Source of the DNA: Candidatus Vondammii sp. HM_W22
Lineage (GTDB): Bacteria > Pseudomonadota > Gammaproteobacteria > Chromatiales > Chromatiaceae
Length of the DNA: 64,000 bases
Reading direction: 5' to 3'
Assembly: GCF_022530855.2 (NCBI RefSeq)
Contig: NZ_CP099567.1
Location: 1,488,001 to 1,552,000 of the forward strand
Position numbers and translations under genes: made by a program. A model generated the notes under the pieces. That model saw nothing but the letters and a program-made list of their open reading frames with translations. It did no database searches and was not told the origin of the DNA. Shown in pieces: positions 1 through 7,257 of this stretch (the first letter of the stretch is position 1; each line of letters starts with the position of its first letter).

Positions 1-1
1 G

Positions 2-433
2 CGAACCCGGGGGCGGCTGGTTCCCCTTATCCACACAGCATGGTGCCAACCGGTGTTATCACTCAATGCCGCCCAGCCACTCTATATCCGTTCACCTGGT
101 AACATCTCCGGTCATATACCTCACTTGGACGGCACTATCAAGGTCAGCGTTCAGCGTTACCTTCACGTTGAGGTGGATTTTCTGATCAGAGAACTGCGCA
201 CCATCGCCTCTGCAGAGAGCGGTTTCTTTGGATCAATATTCAATAGTTATAGATTTGCCGATCACCGGCGGATGCGCAGCAAAAAACTTCACTATATTGA
301 TCACCCAAAGATGGGAATTTTGATGCTGATCACCCCCTATAAAACACCAATACCGGTGACAACTCCGGAATTAGAGGCTGATGGAAAAGCCGAGCCAACA
401 GGTAAAAAGGCTGCGGCTACGCCAGCGGAGTAA
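2..433 (+). CDS. csiV: Peptidoglycan-binding protein CsiV, C-terminal part (5' end outside window)
   Basis: The reading frame is open from base 2, so the gene begins before the window and the GTG at 53 is probably not its start. About 143 residues are visible. The stretch YLHVEVDF, then RRMRSKKLHYIDHPKMGIL and a LITPY end, is typical of the C-terminal half of CsiV (formerly DUF2803), an envelope protein that binds peptidoglycan. The last 25 residues are a low-complexity Ala/Pro/Glu/Lys tail, a usual feature of the family. In many gammaproteobacteria csiV lies next to mfd, which could lie outside the window. Downstream, 115 bases separate its stop from an IS3 end, so it is the last intact gene before the IS mosaic. 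Family call from recall, fairly sure. Confidence 0.7.
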   Translation, partial: RTRGRLVPLIHTAWCQPVLSLNAAQPLYIRSPGNISGHIPHLDGTIKVSVQRYLHVEVDFLIRELRTIASAESGFFGSIFNSYRFADHRRMRSKKLHYIDHPKMGILMLITPYKTPIPVTTPELEADGKAEPTGKKAAATPAE

Positions 434-612
434 GCTCAGCAAAGAAACACAAAAATAGGATCCGGGCGGCAACCGGATAAGCCTCTCCCTGCATAACACA
501 TCTGGTTGCCACGCCGAACACAGCCAAGGATACCGGCGTGAAGATACTGGATTGCCCCCCGAACACTAAACCAGTGGCATGTTAAGTTTTCCTCTACCTG
601 AGGAGAACCAGG

Positions 613-876
613 ATGAAGAAGGGACATTTTTTGGATGAGCAGATCGTGGCTGTACTGCGCGATGTAGAGGCAACAACGGCCGTAGCGGCAGCACGCAAAC
701 ACGGCGTATCGGAGCAGTCGATCTACCGTTGGCGCAACAAGTATGCCGGGATGGAAGTTTCAGATGTGCGGGAGCTAAAGCGAGTCAAGGATGAGAACAT
801 GCGGCTCAAAAAGCTGCTAGCAGAACGTGACCTGGAAGTAGAGGTCATGAAGGAGATACAAGCAAAAAAGTGGTGA
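613..876 (+). CDS. IS3-family transposase OrfA (element otherwise broken)
   Basis: An 87-residue protein with an N-terminal helix-turn-helix (residues about 5-50, including AARKHGVSEQSIYRWRNKY) followed by a leucine-zipper-like stretch rich in Lys, Glu and Leu. This is the normal OrfA architecture of IS3 elements, which binds the element ends. The ATG sits 7 bases after an AGGAGAACC ribosome site. The orfB that should follow by frameshifting is cut after about 20 bases, at 898, by an IS30 fragment in the opposite direction, so no active OrfAB can be made here. A closely related but frameshifted copy is at 58817. Confidence 0.85.
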   Translation: MKKGHFLDEQIVAVLRDVEATTAVAAARKHGVSEQSIYRWRNKYAGMEVSDVRELKRVKDENMRLKKLLAERDLEVEVMKEIQAKKW

Positions 877-897
877 GCCCCCACGCAAAGCGCGCCA

Positions 898-1237
898 TTG
901 TAGATTCAAGGGGTTGATGCAACACCGTCATTTAGTTTATCTGCAGGAGTGGCGAAGTCCAATGTTTTTCTCGGTCGTTGATTGAGTTTTTTCGCCACGC
1001 GATCTAAGTGTGCCTGAGAGTAAATCAGCAAGTCTGTTTTCTTCGGAAAGTACTGCCTCAATAGCCGATTTGTATTTTCATTGGCCCCTCTTTGCCATGG
1101 ATTTTGTGGGTCACAAAAGTAGACTTTTGCATCTGTCGCCATAGTAAATTTCTTGTGACCGGCAAGCTCCATCCCCCTATCCCAAGTTAATGACTGTACC
1201 AGCTTGTCTGGAAGTTTTTTAACCTGTTTCGTGAGTG
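898..1237 (-). pseudogene. IS30-family transposase, C-terminal fragment
   Basis: The minus strand encodes about 110 residues of the end of an IS30 transposase: TKQVKKLPDKLVQSLTWDRG, then the catalytic-domain remainder with NPWQRGANENTNRLLRQYFP and the terminal LNQRPRKTLDFATP. The WxRGxNENxNxLxRxYFPK block carries the last acidic residue of the DDE triad. The N-terminal two thirds are missing. The element end, ending in TTGAATCTACAA, joins IS3 orfA sequence near 898. At its other side the frame runs into the IS3 right end at 1237, giving an apparent artificial start there. A near-identical fragment, with a frameshift, lies at 62103-62457. Confidence 0.8.
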
Positions 1238-1784
1238 TGAAATGCCCCCATTCTATGGCCACTTGGCTTGTTAGGTTCTCCGCATTTCACGTAATCCAAA
1301 ATACACCATCTCTGGCGTGACGTAGTGTTGTGAACTGTGGGGTCGCCGCTCATTATATCGGCAACGCCACTGTTCAATAACAACTCTGGCTTCGGTCAGG
1401 CTACCAAATATCTCTGCATTTAAACACTCCTTAGCGGAAAATGCCGTTGAAGCTTTCATTGCTGCCATTTTGCCAGGGTTTTCCCGGTTCAATATTGGCT
1501 AGCTTAATATCATGCTTTTCCAGTTCCTCGCGCAGTACGAGGGCCAACAGCTCAGCTCCGTTGTCGCTGCGAATGGCTCGGGGAATTCCGTAGCGAATGA
1601 TTAATTCACGTAGCACCGCTTTCACGTGTTGACTCTGTAGGTATCGACCAGTTTTGATTGCCAGACAATAACCGGTTGCTTCGTCCTTGACCGTCAAGCA
1701 CCGCAGAGGCTCTGCGTCATGATAGCGGTCATGTACGAAATCCCATGCCCACACATCATTCCGTCGTAGCGCCAATCCCTCCAG
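1238..1784 (-). pseudogene. IS3-family transposase OrfB, C-terminal half (frameshifted)
   Basis: This encodes the integrase core (rve) of IS3 OrfB: NDVWAWDFVHDRYHDAEPL (first Asp), IRSDNGAELLA (second Asp) and NGSNESFNGIFR (Glu region), then, in another frame after about 1431, KECLNAEIFGSLTEARVVIE and RPHSSQHYVTPEM. The frame change near 1431-1460 splits the protein into two. The N-terminal 100 residues are absent because the sequence is fused at 1784 to an IS256 gene. The IS3 right end (TGAAATGCCCCCATTC) lies at 1238. The copy at 58956-59642 reads through this same region in one frame, which confirms the shift here. Confidence 0.8.
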
Positions 1785-2147
1785 CACGCCGCGATTCTGG
1801 AGCTCTGTGAGTACATTGAGCCAGAACTTGGCACCCTCATTCTCTGACAGCCAGAGCCCCAACAATTCCTTGTGGCCCTCCATGTTCACGCCCAGTGCCA
1901 GATAAATTGCCTTATTGATCACTTTCTTGTCTTGCCGGATTTTTACGACAATACAATCCAGGTAAATAATGGGATAGACCGCATCCAGTGGCCTAGATAG
2001 CCATTCAATCACTTGTTCAATAACAGCGTCAGTCACTTTGGAAATCAAGGTGGCGGAGACATCAGCACCGTACATTTCTTTAACGGTCGTGACGATTTCT
2101 CGTGTTGTCATGCCCTGGGCATACAAGAAAATAATCTTGTCGTCCAT
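1431..2147 (-). pseudogene. Chimeric open frame: IS256 N-terminal part fused to IS3 integrase core
   Basis: A single uninterrupted frame of 238 codons starts at an ATG (MDDKIIFLYAQG). It has 121 residues of IS256 transposase and then, from 1784, about 117 residues of IS3 OrfB integrase core beginning LEGLALRRNDVW. The join is in frame and falls at a Gly-Val pair present in both parents: LQNRGV on the IS256 side, and RTGVKLEG in the IS3 copy at 59120. This suggests recombination at a tiny shared sequence. There is no reason to think it is functional, because neither parental active site is complete. Confidence 0.6.
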
Positions 2148-2510
2148 GGAAGTAAATCGACGCTGGTGTTTTTTAACGAGCTTGGGCTCGAAACTCCCAG
2201 CTCTGTCGCGTGGTGTATCGAGCTCGAACTGGCCAGCTTCCGTTCAGTTAGTCTTACTGGCATGCCGTTGCGGTTATTGTCAGCTTCGGACTGCTCGTGC
2301 CTTTCAAAGCCAAGATGATCATCTAACTCAGCGTTCAGTGCCGCTTCGACCGTAATCTTGGTTGGCATCTGCTGGGAGTCTTTGAGGTCGTCTTCCGTCT
2401 TGATATTTTTAGCTGCCGCATGAGTGATCGCCTGTAGTTCTTTCTTGTTCATAGTGCCTATCCTCACCCACGCTTGGGTTTAATGATAGACAGTTACACA
2501 GAATTCAGGA
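1785..2510 (-). pseudogene. IS256-family transposase, N-terminal half (frameshifted)
   Basis: On the minus strand, residues from KKELQAITHAAAKNIKTED through AALNAELDDHLGFERHEQSE are the N-terminus of a mutator-type (IS256) transposase. A frame change near 2230 follows, and the continuation from MDDKIIFLYAQGMTTREIV through YPIIYLDCIVVKIRQDKKV carries the first catalytic Asp of the family. The gene stops being IS256 at 1785, where IS3 orfB begins. The element end, readable on the minus strand as GTGTCCTGAATTCTGTGTAA, lies at about 2487-2506. The C-terminal half of a similar transposase is found separately at 3438-3690. Confidence 0.8.
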
Positions 2511-2516
2511 CACCCT

Positions 2517-2733
2517 TGATATAAGTGTTGTTATTTCACCAAAGAAGAATAGAAAAGAGCAGCGAGAATATGACAAGCATCTGTACTAAATTAGTACATT
2601 TGGTTGAGAATGTGTTTCTACATCTCCAACGCTGGCGTGGTATAAAACACCCGTTCATTTATTACCGCTGTCCAAATTAGGTGTATGATGCTTCGGGCTA
2701 GTACCTTATGACGACACTATCTAGGACAGCCCC
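2517..2733 (+). pseudogene. IS5-family transposase, C-terminal remnant with element end
   Basis: In the plus direction the fragments VISPKKNRKEQREYDKHLY, LVENVFLHLQRWRGI and AVQIRCMMLRASTL are recognisable as the last 60 residues of an IS5-type (IS427-like) transposase, interrupted by frame changes. The same sequence from CCAAAGAAGA onward recurs at 60136, attached to a longer IS5 piece. The remnant ends with CTAGGACAGCCCC at 2721-2733, which looks like a terminal inverted repeat and matches the end of the IS1595 element at 31913. It lies 37 bases before mobA, so this IS end is now the mobA upstream region. Confidence 0.65.
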
Positions 2734-2769
2734 AAAATCATTTAAAATATTCAGCTTCAGGAGAAAGAC

Positions 2770-3378
2770 TTGGCATACGATAGAACATTGATTACCGGCG
2801 TCATTCTCGCAGGAGGACAGGCAACGCGTATGGGGGGTAATGACAAAGGATTGAGCCTGCTAGCAGGCAAGCCAATGATTGAGTATGTCATCGCAGATAT
2901 ATCTCCCCAGGTCGGCAACCTCCTGATTAATGCCAACCGCAGTGATGCAGTTTATCGGCAATATGGCTTCCCTGTTATTCATGACCTGAGGGCCAATTTT
3001 GCCGGACCCCTAGCAGGTATTGCCGCTGCCATGATGCACACCTCGTCCGAATTACTGCTTACAACCCCCTGCGACTCGCCCTGTTTGCCGAAGGACTTGG
3101 CTGAAAGACTCTTCCAGCAGTTGACCGTCACAGATGCAGACGTCTGTGTCGCTCATGATGGTAACCAACTGCAACCGATATTCGGCCTTTTCCATCAGCG
3201 GTTGATGCCTGGGATACAACAGTTTCTCGATTCAGGCGACCGGAAACTAAAACTTTGGTTACAGAAACAGAAACTGGCTATCACCGATTTCTCCGATTGC
3301 CCGGATGCTTTCACCAACGTCAACACCCAGGCCGAACGGGAGTGCCTTGAACAGCAACTGGCCGATAGCTCGGGATAA
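2770..3378 (+). CDS. mobA: Molybdenum cofactor guanylyltransferase MobA
   Basis: MobA transfers GMP from GTP to molybdopterin-molybdenum, giving the bis-MGD cofactor of DMSO-reductase-family enzymes such as nitrate reductase and formate dehydrogenase. The 202-residue length is normal. The nucleotide-binding signature VILAGGQATRMGGNDKGL lies near residues 12-29, with Lys at the expected place. TTPCDSPCLP near 96-105 contains the metal-binding Asp, and FTNVNTQAE near the end is the usual MobA C-terminal motif. The start is TTG at 2770, 6 bases after AGGAGA; no ATG in this frame fits better. The gene stands alone between IS remnants, so its promoter may lie in IS-derived sequence. Confidence 0.93.
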   Translation: MAYDRTLITGVILAGGQATRMGGNDKGLSLLAGKPMIEYVIADISPQVGNLLINANRSDAVYRQYGFPVIHDLRANFAGPLAGIAAAMMHTSSELLLTTPCDSPCLPKDLAERLFQQLTVTDADVCVAHDGNQLQPIFGLFHQRLMPGIQQFLDSGDRKLKLWLQKQKLAITDFSDCPDAFTNVNTQAERECLEQQLADSSG

Positions 3379-3386
3379 GATATTCT

Positions 3387-3832
3387 GTAACGCAGAGGGC
3401 CCAGAAAACCGTAGAGAACACAGAGGTTTTTCTATTGGATTGAGACTGTTCAGAATATTGTGTCAACGTAAAAGCACTCAATCCATATCATCACAGATCA
3501 AGTGCGCGATCAAGCCTGCCTTCGAAGAAGATAGCCAGTTGAGACAAGGTCAGGTTCCAGTTGTGAATGGGCATCGTCCATTTCTTACTGGCGTTCTGAA
3601 TGCCAAGGTATAAAAATTTGAGCAGGCTATTGTCATTCGGAAAACAGCCCTTGATTTTTGTCAGTTTCCGGAATTAGTGAATTGCGTCCAACCATAACAA
3701 AGGGATAATGCGAATCCAGTGGATGCTGTTGCTAGGCTTTTACGGTATCGATTATTTTGTCGGTTATCGCACTGACTGCTGCGGTAATGAGATGAAAATA
3801 AAAATACTCTGTGTTCTCTGCGTTCCTTCTTT
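3387..3832. repeat. Inverted pair of the AACGCAGAGAACACAGAG intergenic repeat
   Basis: The stretch 3387-3430 holds AACGCAGAGGGC and AGAGAACACAGAGG. The stretch 3804-3832 holds the reverse complement (ACTCTGTGTTCTCTGCGTTC). The pair encloses the IS256 remnant. The same short motif family flanks several other spacers in this window, usually as head-to-head pairs. Confidence 0.6.
3438..3690 (-). pseudogene. IS256-family transposase, C-terminal remnant
   Basis: Reading the minus strand from about 3690, the residues [20 protein letters not shown] followed by [18 protein letters not shown] and a stop at about 3500 are the end of an IS256 transposase. Upstream there is a frame break in a [11 protein letters not shown] context. 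GACTGTTCAGAATATTGTGT at about 3445-3464 resembles, with several changes, the IS256 end seen at about 2487-2506 and is probably the opposite terminus. The rest of the 3379-3870 spacer (3690-3800) holds nothing I recognise. Confidence 0.65.
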
Positions 3833-3870
3833 ATAGAGTTACCAAACAGCGCCTCAAAGGTAAACAGTTA

Positions 3871-6381
3871 TCATCGGGGCCTAACCCTGGCGGTAGGCTG
3901 TGCCGTAAACGGGTCATCCGGCCAATAGTGCTTGGGGTAACGTCCCTTCAGCTCTTTTTTCACCTCGGTATAGGTTCGTTGCCAGAACCCTTTCAGATCC
4001 TGGGTAACCTGGATCGGTCTCTGGGCAGGTGAAAGGATATGCAGAACGACCTTGATTTCACCGTGACATACAGTTGGTGTATCCTCCAGACCGAACAGCT
4101 CCTGCAGCCTGACCGCCAGTACCGGTGCTTCGCCCGGCCTGTATTCCAGGCGTTTACGGGAACCACTGGGTACCTGAATATGAGTTGGAACCAACCGGTC
4201 CATTGACCGTTGCTGGTTCCATTGCAACCGGCTCTGCAAAATCGTCAGCATATTGAGCTGTTTCAGATGAGCCTTGCGTGAAATGCCATTCAACCATGAG
4301 CTCAGCCAACCCTGCAGGTTTTCCAGTAACGACTGATCAGAAAGATCCGGCCATTCTGAATCCGGTTGCCACTGCAGCAGTGAACAGAGTCTGGCCTGCC
4401 ACTCCCTCGCCTCGCGACTCCAGGGAAGAGTATCCAGACCAGAGAGGCGAATACCCTCCAGCATTGCCTTCAGAACATCATCAGGATCAGATGAATCATT
4501 GGGAGCACTTGAGAGTAACAGTGCCCCCAGGCGCTCCTCTCTCCTCGCAAGGACAGCGGAACTCCCCTTATCCCATGCTGCTACCCTGTCGTGCAGAATA
4601 ATATGCCGCCGTTGAGTCTCTCTGATCTCCTGAAAATCAATAGTCGATGCCAGAAATGCCCTCCCTTCGCGCTTTCCGGCATCCAGCAGAGGCACCACCA
4701 AAAAGGGGCAACCACCCAACACATCACCATCAGGCAATCGCACGGCACGGCCGCTTGAAAGCAGATATTCCGAATTATCCCCCCCCTTCCATTTGGCGAT
4801 ACGGTCAGGATAAGCCAGCGACATCAGACCGCCTGAAGAGAGTGCCGGCAAATCGTTTTTTTCAACTTTTATCTGTTTACGCCACTGCCCCCCAGCCCGG
4901 TTCAGTTGGGCACAAGCCAGAGGGTCAGCGCCAGCCGCAGCAACTGCGCCATTACCTTTCCGTCGCCATAGCTGAAGAAGCTGTAGCCGGTCATCGACAT
5001 CGACAGAGGTAGCTTCTCCCCTTCTGCGCCGAATAATATCCCGCTCGGAGATAAGCCCGGCAAGATCAGCCGCCAGTTCCAACTGCCCTCTTGCCGCTGC
5101 CTGGAGCAGCATATGGGCAAGACGCGGGTGAAGTGACAGAGCCGCCATCCCCTGACCTGCCGATGTTATCCTTCCCTTCTCATCCAACCCGTCAAGTGCT
5201 TGCAACAATGACCTTGCCTGAGCGAAGGCACCTGCCGGCGGGTTGTCCATCCACTTCAACTGCTCCGAATTTTCGACACCCCACTGCGCCAGATCCAATA
5301 CTAGTGGCACGAGATCGGCATCCAGAATTTCCGGTGGGTGGTAGGCCGTTAGTCTAGCCTGTGTCTGCTCACTCCAAAGACGGTAACAGACACCAGGACC
5401 AAGACGCCCTGCCCGCCCCGCTCGTTGATCTGCAGAGGCGAGAGATACCCGCACGGTTTCTAACCGGGTCAGTCCGCTATTGGGATTAAATCGAGGAACA
5501 CGTGACCAGCCACTGTCGATCACTGTCTGAATACCCTCGATTGTCAGGCTGGTCTCTGCAATCGAGGTAGCCAGCACCACTCTTCGCTTCCCCCCCTGAT
5601 GAGGACGAATCGCACTATCCTGTTCCTCTCTACTCAAATCACCATAGAGTGGATAGAGGCCCACTCCTTCTCCCAACTGATCCAGCAGTAACTGCTCTGT
5701 GCGTCTGATCTCACCGGTGCCGGGGAGAAACACCAGAATATCCCCTTGAGTTTTTCCCAGGGCTCGCCGGACACCATTAGCGGCTGTTTCAGGAATATTT
5801 TTTTCCGGATCCCGCTCCAGGTAATGATGGGTTACCGGCCAGGGTCGCCCACCACCCGTTATCACTTGGGCACCGCCCAGTAACTCAGAAACTGCTGAAG
5901 TATCCAGGGTAGCTGACATGATCAACAGTTTCAGGTCATCCCGCAGACCCGACATGATATCCAGAGTAAGCGCCAGAGCCAGATCCGCATGAATACTGCG
6001 TTCGTGAAACTCATCAAAGATAACCAACCCGACGCCATCCAGTTCCGGGTCACGCTGAAGCCTGCGGGTAAGGATTCCCTCGGTTACCACTTCGATGCGG
6101 TTTTTTGAGGAGACACAGCTATCAAACCTGACTCTGTAGCCCACGCGGGCTCCAACTCTCTCACCCAGCAGATCAGCCATTCGGGCAGCGGCAGCCCTGG
6201 CCGCCAGCCGCCTGGGCTCTAGCATCAGAATATCGCCTTCGAACCAGGATTGTTTCAGAAGTTCCAGCGGTACTATTGTCGTCTTACCCGATCCTGGTGG
6301 TGCGGCCAACACAGCGCCGTTCGAACACTGCAATGCGGAGCAGAGTTCAGCCAGAACATCATGGATGGGTAGTCTTTTCAT
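3871..6381 (-). CDS. hrpB: ATP-dependent RNA helicase HrpB (DEAH/RHA family)
   Basis: The protein is 836 residues, normal for HrpB. Visible motifs: Walker A PPGSGKTT near residues 28-35, the DEFH box at about 123-126, SAT at 156-158, and motif VI with QRAGRAGR in the second RecA domain, followed by the helicase-associated winged-helix domain. The C-terminus ends with the YPKHYWPDDP motif typical of the HrpB-specific C-terminal domain. The family is a 3'-5' NTP-dependent helicase of uncertain cellular role. The ATG at 6381 is the only sensible start because Walker A follows within 30 codons. Its 3' end faces mobA. Confidence 0.95.
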   Translation of the reverse strand: MKRLPIHDVLAELCSALQCSNGAVLAAPPGSGKTTIVPLELLKQSWFEGDILMLEPRRLAARAAAARMADLLGERVGARVGYRVRFDSCVSSKNRIEVVTEGILTRRLQRDPELDGVGLVIFDEFHERSIHADLALALTLDIMSGLRDDLKLLIMSATLDTSAVSELLGGAQVITGGGRPWPVTHHYLERDPEKNIPETAANGVRRALGKTQGDILVFLPGTGEIRRTEQLLLDQLGEGVGLYPLYGDLSREEQDSAIRPHQGGKRRVVLATSIAETSLTIEGIQTVIDSGWSRVPRFNPNSGLTRLETVRVSLASADQRAGRAGRLGPGVCYRLWSEQTQARLTAYHPPEILDADLVPLVLDLAQWGVENSEQLKWMDNPPAGAFAQARSLLQALDGLDEKGRITSAGQGMAALSLHPRLAHMLLQAAARGQLELAADLAGLISERDIIRRRRGEATSVDVDDRLQLLQLWRRKGNGAVAAAGADPLACAQLNRAGGQWRKQIKVEKNDLPALSSGGLMSLAYPDRIAKWKGGDNSEYLLSSGRAVRLPDGDVLGGCPFLVVPLLDAGKREGRAFLASTIDFQEIRETQRRHIILHDRVAAWDKGSSAVLARREERLGALLLSSAPNDSSDPDDVLKAMLEGIRLSGLDTLPWSREAREWQARLCSLLQWQPDSEWPDLSDQSLLENLQGWLSSWLNGISRKAHLKQLNMLTILQSRLQWNQQRSMDRLVPTHIQVPSGSRKRLEYRPGEAPVLAVRLQELFGLEDTPTVCHGEIKVVLHILSPAQRPIQVTQDLKGFWQRTYTEVKKELKGRYPKHYWPDDPFTAQPTARVRPR

Positions 6382-6432
6382 TATCCGGTATCCGTTAAGA
6401 GATTATCGAAAAGGAACACAGAGGATGCTCTC

Positions 6433-6470
6433 GTCAAGCGTACAGGGATCCATTCACAGCATCTCTTGGA
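6433..6470. repeat. 38-base intergenic repeat, copy 1 (upstream of ybaK)
   Basis: TCAAGCGTACAGGGATCCAT followed by TCACAGCATCTCTTGG recurs in the same direction at 7121-7159 with about five mismatches, so the two copies flank ybaK. Just before it, at 6410-6424, is a short GGAACACAGAGG copy of the other repeat family. Its function is unknown. It resembles dispersed repeats seen in other gammaproteobacteria, by recall only. Confidence 0.55.
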
Positions 6471-6545
6471 AATAGTATCTCCGTATCAGCCACCGCACGA
6501 ACTTATTAAAAATTACCTATAAGCGCATTTGAATTACCCTATCTC

Positions 6546-7034
6546 ATGGCCAAACATAAAACACCCGTCACCCAGGCAATACGGCTTCTCCGAAAAGAGG
6601 GAGTAGCCTTTGTGAGTCACCCTTACCACTACGTGAAAGAAGGCGGTACTGAACAATTCGCCGAAGAGATGGCGGTAGACAAGCATCAGGTCATCAAAAC
6701 CCTGATCATGGAGGATGAGGAAAAAATGCCTCTGATTGTGTTAATGCATGGTGACTGCGAAGTCTCCACCAAATCACTCGCTCGACAGATCGGTGTCAAA
6801 CCGATCCAGCCCTACGACCCCAAAGTGGCAGATCATCACTCGGGTTATCAGGTTGGTGGCACCTTGCCTTTTGGTACCCTCAAGAAGATGCCGGTCCACT
6901 GTGAAGAGAACATCCTAAAGCAGGAAAAAATATACATAAACTGCGGAAAACGAGGCTATATCATCTCAATGAATCCCAGTGAACTGGTTCGGGTGCTCCT
7001 GCTCCAACCAACACTCATTTCCGCTGCTCAATAG
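6546..7034 (+). CDS. ybaK: Aminoacyl-tRNA deacylase, YbaK/EbsC type
   Basis: A single YbaK/ProX-like editing domain fills the 162 residues, the normal length. Members hydrolyse mischarged Cys-tRNA(Pro) and related mischarged tRNAs in trans, protecting proline codons. Family marks seen here: VFVSHPYHY-like FVSHPYHYVK near the N-terminus, the conserved Lys in HQVIKTLIM, VSTKSLARQIG in the middle, and GYQVGGTLPFGTLKKMPV, where the Gly-Gly-x-x-Pro-Phe-Gly loop shapes the active site. It is a single-gene unit, divergent from hrpB across 164 bases, and is bracketed by two copies of a 38-base repeat. Confidence 0.93.
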   Translation: MAKHKTPVTQAIRLLRKEGVAFVSHPYHYVKEGGTEQFAEEMAVDKHQVIKTLIMEDEEKMPLIVLMHGDCEVSTKSLARQIGVKPIQPYDPKVADHHSGYQVGGTLPFGTLKKMPVHCEENILKQEKIYINCGKRGYIISMNPSELVRVLLLQPTLISAAQ

Positions 7035-7120
7035 CTAAGTACTTCTTCAAGTTAAGTTCTCATAAATCCATGCAGAAACTTACGAAAGAGTATGGCAACT
7101 CCGACGGCAGGGACGCCGCC

Positions 7121-7159
7121 TTCAAGCTTACAGGGATGTATTCACAGCGCCTCTTGGAA
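7121..7159. repeat. 38-base intergenic repeat, copy 2 (downstream of ybaK)
   Basis: TCAAGCTTACAGGGATGTAT followed by TCACAGCGCCTCTTGG is the second copy of the repeat at 6433-6470, in direct orientation. The rest of the 7035-7257 spacer has no convincing gene. Confidence 0.55.
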
Positions 7160-7257
7160 GTGGACTCTCCATACCCTCCCCTCCCCCAAGGCTGCGTAAA
7201 AATCGGCAGAACATACATGCCTGTACGAGGTTCAAGCATGTTACGGTTCAAAAGTTA

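Larger units (their letters stand above)
548..2733. mobile_element. Left IS mosaic: IS3, IS30, IS256 and IS5 fragments joined together
   Basis: Pieces of four insertion-sequence families lie end to end with no chromosomal gene between them. In order: an IS3-type left end plus orfA (548 to about 897, plus strand), an IS30 transposase tail (about 898-1237, minus), an IS3 orfB tail with its right end (1238-1784, minus), the first half of an IS256 transposase (1785-2510, minus) and an IS5 tail (2517-2733, plus). The IS3 left end at 548 and the right-end sequence at 1238 point toward each other in opposite orientation, so this is not one element with an insertion but a rearranged pile. None of the pieces can encode a complete transposase. 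Confidence 0.8.
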
